Positions 1-8,109 of a stretch of 64,000 nucleotides of DNA are shown in pieces. Below the pieces are notes generated by a model, which worked only from the letters and a program-made list of their open reading frames with translations, was not told where the DNA came from and did not search any database. Source of the DNA: Tsukamurella tyrosinosolvens (GTDB lineage: Bacteria; Actinomycetota; Actinomycetes; Mycobacteriales; Mycobacteriaceae); assembly GCF_900104775.1 (NCBI RefSeq), contig NZ_FNSA01000003.1, forward strand, positions 2,728,001 to 2,792,000, in the 5' to 3' direction. How positions within the stretch are numbered: position 1 is the first letter of the stretch; every line of letters begins with the position of its first letter. Both the position numbers and the translations under genes were made by a program.

Positions 1-1
1 C

Positions 2-1084
2 GCCGAGCAGGAGCACGTGGAGCCTTTCGATGCCGTGGCAACGACCGGCCCCGGCGGAAACCTCGACGCCGAGGCGCTGGAGGAGGCCGAAGCGGCGGTC
101 CTCGACCAGCCCCGCAGCCGCACCGGCGCCGTTCCGGTGTCGCAGGCGCACGCGGTCTTCGAGCGACTCTCGCGCGAGTGGGACGTCGACTTCACCGCCT
201 CGAGGGATGTCGAAGCGGCGGTCGCGTCAGCGCGGTGGACCGCGCGTCCCAAGGACGAGTACCGCGGCCTGTGGGCATCCGAGTTGCTCCTCCGGGCGGC
301 CGAAGACCTCGACTCCGGCGACATCGATTCCGCGCGATACGAGCTCTGGTGCGCGGACCAGATCCCCACGCTCACCGCAGCGTCGATCGTTCCGGAGGCG
401 CAGGCACCTGCCCGTCCCGCGGCCCCCCAGCCGTCGCGCGCCACACTGATCACGGCGCAGATCGCGAAGGCCGCAGGGACCGAGACCAGCGTCGCCGTGG
501 CGATGGACGCCGCGGGCAATGCCGTCTTCGCGACCGAGCAGGGCCTGGGTTACCTGCCGAGCGGCTCCCAGATCAGCGAGAACTGCACGTCCCTGGCCAT
601 GGCGGCGAACGAGGCGTTCCTCGCACGGTGGCTCGGGTGCCGGACCCCGCACGTCGCGCTCCTCGCGGCCGTGGACGAGGGCCTGATTCCGGCCCCGTCC
701 GAGATCCTCACGACCGAGGACAAGCTCGCTGACCCTCGAGCGAAGAAGGTGACCGGCGGCGAGCTCGCCGCGGCACTCACCGTGCCCGCCGGGCCGACCG
801 TCGACCGGGTGAGAATCTGTGCGATCGACCGCGCCGACGTCGATGACGCCTACCGCGCCCTGGTCGCACGTTTCGGGTTCCCTGCGGATGTCCCCTCAAC
901 CGCCTGGCGCGCTGCCCAGGACCAGCTCTGGGCATCCGAGCCTTCGGAGGGCTACCTCGAGGCCTGGGGCACGTACCTCGTCACCGCGGCCGACGCGGCC
1001 ATCGCTCGAGCAGACGACTCCGCCCGGTACCTCCTGCGCAACGGCCTCATCGTGCTCTCCGCTGCCCAGCGCGCGCGAGTCTGA
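2..1084 (+). CDS. Hypothetical protein, 5'-truncated by the window edge
   Basis: The frame is open from base 2, with no stop before the first GTG at 17, so the gene probably begins outside the window. The visible 360 residues are Ala/Glu-rich and soluble, with a helical acidic first part, a Pro/Ala linker near residue 135 and a second folded part. No family is recognised. It ends seven bases before a strong bidirectional hairpin, so it is the last gene of a rightward unit. Confidence 0.6.
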   Translation, partial: AEQEHVEPFDAVATTGPGGNLDAEALEEAEAAVLDQPRSRTGAVPVSQAHAVFERLSREWDVDFTASRDVEAAVASARWTARPKDEYRGLWASELLLRAAEDLDSGDIDSARYELWCADQIPTLTAASIVPEAQAPARPAAPQPSRATLITAQIAKAAGTETSVAVAMDAAGNAVFATEQGLGYLPSGSQISENCTSLAMAANEAFLARWLGCRTPHVALLAAVDEGLIPAPSEILTTEDKLADPRAKKVTGGELAAALTVPAGPTVDRVRICAIDRADVDDAYRALVARFGFPADVPSTAWRAAQDQLWASEPSEGYLEAWGTYLVTAADAAIARADDSARYLLRNGLIVLSAAQRARV

Positions 1085-1090
1085 CCCTGC

Positions 1091-1124
1091 TCAGACCGGG
1101 AAGACCATCATCTTCCCGGTCTGA
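1091..1124. terminator. Bidirectional hairpin terminator between convergent genes
   Basis: A perfect 14-bp inverted repeat, TCAGACCGGGAAGA and its complement, encloses a 6-nt loop. It lies between a rightward gene ending at 1084 and a leftward gene whose last codons and TGA stop are inside the stem. Its strength and convergent position suggest a shared Rho-independent terminator, although there is no long T run. Confidence 0.8.
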
Positions 1125-1555
1125 GCGTTCGGGCCTCCGTAGAACAAGCGGTACCCGGCAGCGAGCAAGTTCGCCCGCATGGACACTTCGTCGCCGTAGC
1201 TCGCGACGTGCTCCCCTGTGGATTCGAGGGTGACCTCGCCGTTCCCCGTGCAGACTGCGATCGCGCGGTAGTCGAGATCTGGCGCGTCGCGCATCCACTC
1301 CCACCCGCTGATCCGGTACTCGCCGTTCGCGTTGGGCCGGAAGATCTCCACGCCGCCTTCGTAGTCGATGAGCAACGTGCCGTCCGAGTCGAACGAAGCA
1401 CCGCCGACCCGGTGTCGATGGATCAGATCCGCGAACTCCTGCGCCTCGACACGGCTGAGCAGAGGGACCTCCCAGCCGTCCTGAGGCTCGTCAAGTCGTG
1501 TGCAGTCGATCACGAGCTCGGAGCATCCGGCGAGGATCAGCAGGGTCGTTGACAT
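1091..1555 (-). CDS. Hypothetical protein, 154 aa
   Basis: The ATG at 1555 is chosen because AGGAA lies just upstream on the minus strand. The mixed alpha/beta soluble sequence starts MSTTLLILAG and has a Gly/Tyr-rich C-terminus. The last ten codons form the right-to-left stem of the terminator at 1091-1124, so the coding sequence and terminator are superimposed. No family is recognised. Confidence 0.65.
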   Translation of the reverse strand: MSTTLLILAGCSELVIDCTRLDEPQDGWEVPLLSRVEAQEFADLIHRHRVGGASFDSDGTLLIDYEGGVEIFRPNANGEYRISGWEWMRDAPDLDYRAIAVCTGNGEVTLESTGEHVASYGDEVSMRANLLAAGYRLFYGGPNAQTGKMMVFPV

Positions 1556-1720
1556 GCGGGTTCCTAACGTCGAGGTCGCGGACCCCGGAACTCTCTCGCG
1601 CGCGAGCCCCTGATCGCGTGGCCGGCGCGGTTGCTCCAGTCGCGCCCCGCTCGCGATACGGCCGCCGGCGCTGGTTACCTGCGAACTGCTCTCCAGACCA
1701 ACCACTCCCGAGGAGCCTCC

Positions 1721-2809
1721 ATGTCACCACGTAGCTTTCTGACCCCGCCGTCCCCGCTCGGCGTCCGCGAGGACCTCGCCGGAGCTGTGCCGCTCTCACG
1801 AGAAGCTCTCGAGCGCCTCGTCGTTCGGCGCCAGGATGAGCGGGCCTCCTTCGGTGCGCGCGTTGTCGAGCTCAACCGCACCGCCGCTTACAAGGTCGCC
1901 GAACCACTCGCCGACGAGCTCGACGCGGCGACCGGCCGGATCTCGTTCGCCACCAACGACGGTGACCGCCACCTCATGCCGGCCGATGACGCCTGCACCG
2001 CCTCGGCCGCGGTCGCGCGCCTTCTCCCGCAGGCCGTGCCTGCTGCGGAGATGCCGCGCGCCGCCGAGCCCGTCCTGCACTTCCTCGCGCAGGCCACCCG
2101 CTGTGTGAGTGTCGAGGAGGCCGTCGGTCGCGCGGTCTGGGCCCGCTACCTCTGGTCCGCGCGCGGCGAGGCCGACGTCGCTCGGCGCGCAGTCCGGTCG
2201 GACTTCGAGCTGCTCGTCAGCACGCCGCTGGTCCTGAGCTTCGTCACGCGCGCGGGGAAGGTCGTCGACGGCGACATCGTGACGGACCTCCCTCGGTACC
2301 TGCAGGCCCACATCGGCACCCTGCTCGAGCGTTCCGGCACGGATCTCGAACCGGCCTGGTCGAGCCTGCCCACCACTCCGCGCGAGGAGCACGAGCGCGG
2401 CCGGCCGGTTCTCGCCGGCGCCTTCACCCCGCGGTGGGAGCTCTTCTCGTCCGGGGAGCCCTTCGCGCGGTTCGATTCCGGATTCGGCGTCGCAAAGGGC
2501 GGGGTCGGCGCTCCGGAAGAGTGCGCGGTCTCGCTGCTCGCCTACAGCATCGAGTCCCTGCTGGCCGGCAACCCCTCGCGTGAGGTGGTCGCCGTGGCTG
2601 GGGCGCTCCTCGAGCATGTGCGAGGAGCGCGGGAACTGTTCGTCGGCTCGCGCCAGACCCTGGTGGACCGGGTCGAGCTGATGTGGTCCCTCGCCGAGGC
2701 GCTCGAGCTCGCCGAGGCCATCCCCGACGATCCCGAGATCATCGAAGGCATCCCCTTTCAGCAGCCCATCGACCCGAACCAGATCGAGCTGTTCGAGGTG
2801 GCGGCGTGA
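1721..2809 (+). CDS. Hypothetical protein, 362 aa
   Basis: Start ATG 1721 is preceded by GAGGAG. The sequence is helical and Ala/Leu/Glu-rich with no signal peptide or membrane segment, and ends with the acidic tail QIELFEVAA. The stop overlaps the GTG of the next gene (GTGA), so translation is probably coupled to the DUF218 gene. No family recognised. Confidence 0.65.
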   Translation: MSPRSFLTPPSPLGVREDLAGAVPLSREALERLVVRRQDERASFGARVVELNRTAAYKVAEPLADELDAATGRISFATNDGDRHLMPADDACTASAAVARLLPQAVPAAEMPRAAEPVLHFLAQATRCVSVEEAVGRAVWARYLWSARGEADVARRAVRSDFELLVSTPLVLSFVTRAGKVVDGDIVTDLPRYLQAHIGTLLERSGTDLEPAWSSLPTTPREEHERGRPVLAGAFTPRWELFSSGEPFARFDSGFGVAKGGVGAPEECAVSLLAYSIESLLAGNPSREVVAVAGALLEHVRGARELFVGSRQTLVDRVELMWSLAEALELAEAIPDDPEIIEGIPFQQPIDPNQIELFEVAA

Positions 2810-3543
2810 GCCCGGCGATCACACGCCGCGCAGCACTGATCGCCGCTCTCGGCGCCGGACTCGCCGCCCTGGCCCCCTCCGCGTCCGCCGAACCGCAACG
2901 CGAGCTGCTCGACGCGGCCTTCGAGCGGCAGGCAGCCGGGGATCGGGCCGGCGCACAGAACGCGCTGGATCGGCTCCCCGCCGCTGAGGCAAGGCGAGCG
3001 GCCGCGGTGATGTCGAACGTCGATCAGGCGCTGACCTTCCCGCTGACTGACCAGGTCCCTGGAGGTATCGCGCCCGGGTCGGCGATCGTCGTGCTCGGCT
3101 TCGGTCTCCTCGACGACGGCGGCGTCCGGCCGATTCTCGTTGAACGTCTACGCAAGGGGCTCGCCGTCGCTCAGAAGTACCCGGCGATGCCGGTGGTGCT
3201 CTCGGGCGGAGCTCCTCGCGCCGGCCGGACCGAGGCGGCGGCGATGCGCGACTGGCTCGTGGCCAACGGCCTGCCGGCGGCGCGCATCCATCTCGAAGAC
3301 AGGTCGGGTTCCACCGCCACCAACGCGACGAACACGGCTGCGCTCATGCGTGGCCGCGGGATGGGCACGGCCGCAGTGCTGGTGTCCTCGGCCAACCACC
3401 TCCGTCGATCTGTCGCCGACTTCCTCTGTGCCGGCATCACGCTCCGGGCGGTGGTTGCTTCCGACGCCGCCGTGCAGGGGCCCCCGGACGGGGTCGAACT
3501 GCGGGCGGTCTACGCAGATGCGCGAACGGTCGCCGGCGTCTGA
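2806..3543 (+). CDS. Exported YdcF-like DUF218 protein
   Basis: Start GTG 2806 overlaps the previous stop. Residues 1-30 form a Tat/Sec-type signal: two arginines (TRRAAL), a hydrophobic core and an Ala-X-Ala site. The DUF218 core follows from about residue 88: hydrophobic strand ending in VVLGFGL, then LSGGAPR, the nucleotide-type motif RTEAAAM, STATNATNTA and the VSSANHLRRS strand. DUF218 proteins (YdcF, SanA and ElyC families) are envelope-linked proteins of poorly defined activity. An N-terminal helical spacer of about 55 residues precedes the domain here. Confidence 0.8.
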   Translation: MSPAITRRAALIAALGAGLAALAPSASAEPQRELLDAAFERQAAGDRAGAQNALDRLPAAEARRAAAVMSNVDQALTFPLTDQVPGGIAPGSAIVVLGFGLLDDGGVRPILVERLRKGLAVAQKYPAMPVVLSGGAPRAGRTEAAAMRDWLVANGLPAARIHLEDRSGSTATNATNTAALMRGRGMGTAAVLVSSANHLRRSVADFLCAGITLRAVVASDAAVQGPPDGVELRAVYADARTVAGV

Positions 3544-3549
3544 CGACGG

Positions 3550-3591
3550 TTGCGCGCCGCTCCACGATCAAGCTACTCTCTGTTTTAGAGA
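3550..3591 (+). promoter_or_regulatory. Promoter with regulon operator copy 1
   Basis: TTGCGC (3550-3555), an 18-bp spacer and TACTCT (3574-3579) form a vegetative-type promoter. The palindrome TCTCTGTTTTAGAGA (3577-3591) overlaps the -10 box. AGGAGG and ATG 3611 follow. Five other chains carry the same arrangement, so this is probably a repressor-controlled promoter. Confidence 0.75.
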
Positions 3592-3610
3592 TTTCACTTG
3601 AGGAGGCCGC

Positions 3611-4051
3611 ATGGTGGAAGCAGACACGTCCTGGGCTGTGCTGGGCGCCGAGGGCACCGTCATCTTGGCGGGCCGCGGCGCCGCCGAGCCGCCCCAGGTC
3701 CGCCACCACGTCGAAATCGTCCGTGTGGGCAAGCGCGACATCGTCGTTGCCGACGAACGAGGCGCCGAGCACCGCTTCCGTGTCACCGATGTCGACGGTG
3801 TCGGCTTCCGGTCGGCAGCCCGCCGGGACTTGTGGAGCCGGGCAGAGCTGCTGGTGCCCCGCACCTCTCCGGTCGTCACGCTCGCGCAGAACCACGCCAA
3901 GGCCGCTCACATCTACTTCGAGCTCACGAAGGGGCTCGACAGGCTTCGCGACGACCGAACGTCCGAAGTCGCTGCGGAGGTTCGCGATACCGCGCAGGCA
4001 CTGGTGTACGCACTACTGGACCTCGAAGAGGACGCGAAGGAGACCCCGTGA
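3611..4051 (+). CDS. Hypothetical protein, 146 aa, first gene behind operator 1
   Basis: ATG 3611 has a strong AGGAGG Shine-Dalgarno and lies 19 nt after the operator. The N-terminal half is beta-rich (about residues 8-70) and the C-terminal half is a predicted helical hairpin rich in Asp/Glu. No family recognised. The stop overlaps the next GTG. Confidence 0.75.
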   Translation: MVEADTSWAVLGAEGTVILAGRGAAEPPQVRHHVEIVRVGKRDIVVADERGAEHRFRVTDVDGVGFRSAARRDLWSRAELLVPRTSPVVTLAQNHAKAAHIYFELTKGLDRLRDDRTSEVAAEVRDTAQALVYALLDLEEDAKETP

Positions 4052-4746
4052 CCCACAACGCCGCCGAGATCAGTCCGGATGCGGTAGCCGCTGCCTACAC
4101 CGCGATGCGCACGAAGATCCGCAGGGACCCCAATGCCGCCCTCTCCGACACGGCCGAGATCCGAACCCTCGCCAACGCGCTGACCGAGGACATCGTCGAC
4201 CCGGACGCGTCCGCCGAAGACCGGTTCGAGCCCGTGCCTCAGACGAGCGTGCGCGACGTCACCGACCTCCTCGCCGCCGCGGCGTCCACCATCCGCGGGC
4301 TCGTCAACGATCGTGATGCGCTCATGGCAGCGCGCTCATGGGAACGCGACACCGAACTCGCGAACCGGATCGCCCCTCCGGATCCCGCAGCTTCCGAACA
4401 GCTCCTCGCCGAGCTCGCGGACACCGCGCGCAGCACGGGCGAATTCGACCGGGAAGTCATCCGCGCGCACGCCGTGTGGTTTCACGCCACCCGCAACTTC
4501 GTCGTGCACCGCGAGTCCGACCGCCAACGCAGCGACCAGTACCTGTTCGACGCATTCGGAGTCCGTCCCTCGATGGCGCTGCTGGCCCTGCATCAGCTGA
4601 TCGACGCCGCAGAGCAGGGCGCCGTGATCACCGCAGACGATCTCGTGTGGGCTACCCAAGGTCCGGAACGGCTGCGCGGCGACCTCGCTGCAGCGCCCGA
4701 CGAATACTGTCCGCCGTGCCTGCGGCCTGCACAAGGTGCGTCTTGA
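4048..4746 (+). CDS. Hypothetical helical protein, 232 aa
   Basis: GTG 4048 overlaps the previous TGA (GTGA). The sequence is helical and Ala/Asp/Glu-rich, including a probable coiled-coil stretch around residues 85-130, and ends with a CPPCL dicysteine motif that might bind metal. No family recognised. It is the second member of the rightward chain. Confidence 0.7.
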   Translation: MTHNAAEISPDAVAAAYTAMRTKIRRDPNAALSDTAEIRTLANALTEDIVDPDASAEDRFEPVPQTSVRDVTDLLAAAASTIRGLVNDRDALMAARSWERDTELANRIAPPDPAASEQLLAELADTARSTGEFDREVIRAHAVWFHATRNFVVHRESDRQRSDQYLFDAFGVRPSMALLALHQLIDAAEQGAVITADDLVWATQGPERLRGDLAAAPDEYCPPCLRPAQGAS

Positions 4747-4796
4747 GCGCCGCACCAACGAGTCCGTTCGCTACCCCGACCACGGAGGAGACCCCT

Positions 4797-5672
4797 GTGA
4801 CCATCGCCTTACGCCTCACCAACGGAACGTTGATCGTTCCGACGCGGCTTCAGCGCGACGGGTACCGCGGCTCCGAATCGGTCGTCGAGTCCGCCACCGT
4901 GCATGCAGACCGCGGCTTCGTCGTCCTCGACCCGGGAACGACCGAGTTCACGATCGCCGGCCCGCCGGAGACGGAGAAGGCCGCCGTGCTGCTGAGGTAC
5001 GAGCGCATCACGACGGTCCCCGGGCTACCCGAGGCCGTGACCACCGACGAGGAGATGGCGGACCTGCGAACCAGGTGGGAGAACGTCGACGCCTTCTACC
5101 GTCGCGTCGAGGACGTCACGACGAGCACTTCGACGCCGACGCGCACCGTCTCCGTCGCCGACATGCGCATCCTCGACGTCGACCACGAGCAGATCGCGCA
5201 CGACGCCGCGGGGTGGGAGCCGGACCCCGAATACCTCGGCATTCCCTCGCAGCTCGCCGCGCTGGTGCCCGGCCGCCTTCGTGGAGTGCCTCAGCTGGTC
5301 GAGGATCAGATCAAGGGCAAGGACCGGCGGGTGAACCTGTGGCCTGCCCGACACGGGCAGGAGACGGCCACCCTGCTCGTCGAGTTCCAGGTCGCCTACG
5401 AGGACGCCCGCACCCGCATGGTCAAGAAGGACCCGACGAACAACCGGCGCAACGCCAAGCGGGTGCCGATCACCGACACCAAGTACGTCGAGCTGCACAC
5501 TCAGGTACCGCTGACCATTGCGGCCACCAGCCCCGACATCGCCCACGCTGAGGTGGATCGGATCGTGGGCGACATCGAAGCCCAGCTCGGAGAGCCTGTT
5601 GCCCTCTGCACCGCGTGCGCGGGCGACGGTCTGGTGCTCACCGGCGACGTGCGACCCTGGACACGACGATGA
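4797..5672 (+). CDS. Hypothetical protein, 291 aa
   Basis: GTG 4797 is chosen because GGAGGAG lies 7 nt upstream; a TTG at 4743 overlapping the previous stop is the alternative. The N-terminal 70 residues look beta-rich, and a CTACAGDG cysteine pair sits near the C-terminus. Its length and position suggest a substantive soluble protein, but no family is recognised. Confidence 0.65.
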   Translation: MTIALRLTNGTLIVPTRLQRDGYRGSESVVESATVHADRGFVVLDPGTTEFTIAGPPETEKAAVLLRYERITTVPGLPEAVTTDEEMADLRTRWENVDAFYRRVEDVTTSTSTPTRTVSVADMRILDVDHEQIAHDAAGWEPDPEYLGIPSQLAALVPGRLRGVPQLVEDQIKGKDRRVNLWPARHGQETATLLVEFQVAYEDARTRMVKKDPTNNRRNAKRVPITDTKYVELHTQVPLTIAATSPDIAHAEVDRIVGDIEAQLGEPVALCTACAGDGLVLTGDVRPWTRR

Positions 5673-5968
5673 GCACCGTGCAGCAAGCCAGAGCCTTCCT
5701 CGCGGCGAACGGCAACGAGCTCACGTCGGTCGGCGAGTACTACGCCGGCTGGACGGTGGTCGCCTCCACGTACTCCTGGTTCAAGCACTCCACCGTCTAC
5801 TTCGACATCGTCGCGGCAGACCCCGACGGCGAACTGTGGCAGTACACCGTCGGCTCCAACTACGAGTACGGCACCGACACAACGGGCGATCCGATCCCGG
5901 TGCTCGCCGAGGTCGAGACGAAGCGGGTCGTCACCTACCGCCCGCGACTGATTCCGCGCGAGGCCTAG
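5669..5968 (+). CDS. Hypothetical protein, 99 aa
   Basis: ATG 5669 overlaps the preceding TGA (ATGA). The compact protein is rich in Tyr, Trp and Thr with alternating strands (GWTVVASTYSWFKHSTVYFD). No family recognised. Confidence 0.65.
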   Translation: MSTVQQARAFLAANGNELTSVGEYYAGWTVVASTYSWFKHSTVYFDIVAADPDGELWQYTVGSNYEYGTDTTGDPIPVLAEVETKRVVTYRPRLIPREA

Positions 5969-6027
5969 GGGCAGTCCAGTCCGCGCCGCGGGCGGCGTCT
6001 CGGTGACCAGTCCACCACGCTGCAGCC

Positions 6028-6303
6028 ATGGACGACTACAGGGTGACCTACGTCATCGACGACGACGGCGAGCCCGTCGCGGTGTTCCTCGACTCCGGGA
6101 AAGACCGCGAGCCCGGGTATCTGACGACCTACGATCGCACCGACGAGCACAGCGTGGCGTCGATCGAGTGGTTCCGGCGCATGCCGCCCGCTACCGAGCA
6201 CCAGGCCTACGACCTGCACGCGTACCTGAAGAGGCGGTACGCGGAACCGATGCAGGGTGACCCGGTCAGCCTGGTGTTCACGCCGGCGGGCCTACCTCGA
6301 TGA
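6028..6303 (+). CDS. Hypothetical protein, 91 aa
   Basis: ATG 6028 begins MDDYRVTYVIDDDGEPVAVF, a beta-hairpin-like start, followed by a helical middle. The stop overlaps the next ATG (ATGA), consistent with coupling. Codon use is typical of its neighbours. No family recognised. Confidence 0.65.
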   Translation: MDDYRVTYVIDDDGEPVAVFLDSGKDREPGYLTTYDRTDEHSVASIEWFRRMPPATEHQAYDLHAYLKRRYAEPMQGDPVSLVFTPAGLPR

Positions 6304-6503
6304 CCGCCGAGGATCGCAACAGGTACGGCGTCGACGTGGCCGAGCTTCATCCCGGCTCGCGGCTCTATCACCGCGACATCCGCGTGGTCGCCGTCGACTG
6401 GCCTGATCTCGAGCATCGCACCATCGCTGTCGCGTACGGGTGGACGTTCGTCGCTGGTACCGCGCCAGATCTCACGGTGTCGACCGACGACGTCAGCGCC
6501 TGA
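6300..6503 (+). CDS. Hypothetical small beta-rich protein, 67 aa
   Basis: ATG 6300 overlaps the previous stop. The sequence GSRLYHRDIRVVAVDW followed by a second hydrophobic strand suggests a small beta-barrel. No family recognised. Confidence 0.6.
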   Translation: MTAEDRNRYGVDVAELHPGSRLYHRDIRVVAVDWPDLEHRTIAVAYGWTFVAGTAPDLTVSTDDVSA

Positions 6504-6541
6504 TCCGTTCGCGCCACGTGCACGGTCCGGGGACCTCCCCT

Positions 6542-6808
6542 GTGACGCTGCGACACGTGACTCGAAATGGATACAGCAACGACGACACCTGGCTGGTCGC
6601 GGCCTCCTGCGACAACACGCAGGGGTTCGAACCGATCGAGAACCGGATCGGCCTGCGCGCACGGAGCGGTGACGTGGCCGGCGCTGCGGACGAACTCCAA
6701 GCGCTCGTGACCCGGACCAGCACCGTCAAGTACCTCTCGGACGAGATCGACTACGCGCAGGTCGACTGGACCGACATCGTCACCACCTGGGCTCAGGACG
6801 CGGCATGA
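6542..6808 (+). CDS. Hypothetical acidic protein, 88 aa
   Basis: GTG 6542 is the first start in frame after the previous gene; GTG 6557 is an alternative. It contains a helical AADELQALV segment and ends in an acidic DYAQVDWTDIV tail. The final stop overlaps ATG 6805. Confidence 0.55.
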   Translation: MTLRHVTRNGYSNDDTWLVAASCDNTQGFEPIENRIGLRARSGDVAGAADELQALVTRTSTVKYLSDEIDYAQVDWTDIVTTWAQDAA

Positions 6809-6939
6809 GCGGCGCAACGGTGCACGTCTGGCGAATTGTCCACGCTGCGACCCCCAACTTCGCCGCCGGTGACGAGCTCATCGCCAGCGAGACCCCGGAT
6901 GCGGGTGAGGCGCGTACCCGAGCGGGAGGGGGTCGATGA
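6805..6939 (+). CDS. Hypothetical protein, 44 aa
   Basis: ATG 6805 overlaps the previous TGA, and its own TGA overlaps ATG 6936. The short sequence MSGATVHVWRIVHAATP resembles the start of the 71-aa gene at 10108 (FVFVWHVVPNDP), so the two may be distant paralogs. The overlaps are the main support. Confidence 0.5.
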   Translation: MSGATVHVWRIVHAATPNFAAGDELIASETPDAGEARTRAGGGR

Positions 6940-6941
6940 GC

Positions 6942-6947
6942 CCGCAA
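6942..6947. repeat. Target-site duplication, left copy
   Basis: CCGCAA directly abuts the left end of the insertion sequence and recurs at 10013-10018. A 6-bp duplication is within the usual range for IS21-family transposition. Confidence 0.85.
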
Positions 6948-6975
6948 TGGCTATGTCAAGTTGATCTGGCCCCGG
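6948..6975. repeat. IS left terminal inverted repeat
   Basis: Starts TGGCTATGTCAAGTTGATCT and ends GGCCCCGG. It matches the complement of 9985-10012 at 22 of 28 positions. A second GGCCCCAC/GTGGGGCC palindrome lies just inside at 6992-7011. Confidence 0.85.
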
Positions 6976-7033
6976 TAGGGCGGTTTCATTCGGCCCCACC
7001 TGAGTGGGGCCCTGAGCCGCTAGAGTCCGGGGT

Positions 7034-7285
7034 GTGGATGGGCGGCCGCGGGTGCGCAGTGTGGTTGCGCCGACTGGTTGGGATCGCGAGTCGGTGCGTG
7101 CGTATGCCGAGTTCGTGATCGCGCGTGATGATCAGCTCGGTGATCAGGTATCGGTCCGGGTGAAGATTAAAGACGGGGAGCCACTGCCGAACCTGACGAC
7201 CCGGTGGACCGTGGTTTATGTCACTCACCAGAACCGGGCCTTGCGCCGGCATCTGTCGGTAGTCAAGGACGAACGCCGCGCTTAG
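7034..7285 (+). CDS. Small ORF inside the insertion sequence, 83 aa
   Basis: It starts with GTG 7034 and runs toward istB, overlapping its 3' end by four bases. The translation is plausible, with DQVSVRVKIKDGEPLPN and a basic tail. IS21 elements normally carry only two genes, so this is either an accessory ORF or chance; a basic, nucleic-acid-binding product is possible. Confidence 0.35.
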   Translation: MDGRPRVRSVVAPTGWDRESVRAYAEFVIARDDQLGDQVSVRVKIKDGEPLPNLTTRWTVVYVTHQNRALRRHLSVVKDERRA

Positions 7286-8109
7286 CCCGCGGTAGCTGCT
7301 GCTTCGGTGTGAGCCAGGCGGTAGCTGTGAGTGCCGGTTTCGATGATGGTGCCGCGGTAGGTGAGCCGGTCGACGATCGCGGCGCAGAGTCGTGGGTCGG
7401 TGAAGGTGTCTGTCCAGCCGGAGAAGGACTGGTTGGAAGCGATCGCGACGCTGTTCTTCTCTTCGCGTTCGGTGAGGACTTGGAAGAGCAGTTCGGCGCC
7501 GCGGCGATCGAGTTCCATGTAGCCGAGCTCGTCGATGATGAGCAGGTCAACGCGGCCGTAGCGGTTGATGGTCTTCGCGAGCTGCTTCTCGTCAGCGGCC
7601 TCGACCAGCTCGTTCACTAGTTTGGTGGCGAGGGTGTAGCGGACTCTAAAGCCTTGCTCGGCGGCAGCGGTTCCCAATCCGATCAGCAGATGGGATTTGC
7701 CGGTTCCGGAGTCGCCGATGAGGCAGAGCGGCAGTCCGTGGCGGATCCAGTCGCCGGTGGCGAGCTGGTGGATGGTGGCGGGTTCGATGTCGGGGTTGGC
7801 GTCGAAGTCGAAGTCCGCCAGCCACTTCTCCCGCGGGAACCCCGCGGCTTTGACGCGGCGAACAGTGGAGCGGCGGTCCCGGTCGTCGACTTCGGCGAGC
7901 AGGAGTTCGGCGAGGAACCCCTGGTAGGACAATTGCTGCTTGGCGGCGGCGGTGAGGTGCTGGTCGATCATCGACCGCACTGTCGGCAGGCGTAGGCGCC
8001 GGCAGGCCTGGTCAACGGCGGCGAGGGCGGCTTCTTCGGTGAGGCCGCCCCGGCGGCGCAACGACGGGGCCAGCGCATTCGTCTGGTTCTTATTGGCGGT
8101 TGCGGTCAT
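7282..8109 (-). CDS. istB: IS21-family helper ATPase IstB
   Basis: The 275-aa protein belongs to the DnaC/IstB AAA+ family. The Walker A motif GDSGTGKSHLL lies near residue 135 and the Walker B motif LLIIDELGY near residue 190, followed by the sensor-1-like IASNQSFSGW and a VDRLTYRG C-terminal motif. IstB remodels target DNA and stimulates the IstA transposase. Its ATG overlaps the istA stop (ATGA), the usual coupling. Confidence 0.95.
   Translation of the reverse strand: MTATANKNQTNALAPSLRRRGGLTEEAALAAVDQACRRLRLPTVRSMIDQHLTAAAKQQLSYQGFLAELLLAEVDDRDRRSTVRRVKAAGFPREKWLADFDFDANPDIEPATIHQLATGDWIRHGLPLCLIGDSGTGKSHLLIGLGTAAAEQGFRVRYTLATKLVNELVEAADEKQLAKTINRYGRVDLLIIDELGYMELDRRGAELLFQVLTEREEKNSVAIASNQSFSGWTDTFTDPRLCAAIVDRLTYRGTIIETGTHSYRLAHTEAAATAG

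Noticed and set aside
227-652. Long open frame on the minus strand under the first gene
   Set aside because: It is a GC-rich shadow frame; Arg/Gly-rich translation and no ribosome site, while the plus frame has normal composition.
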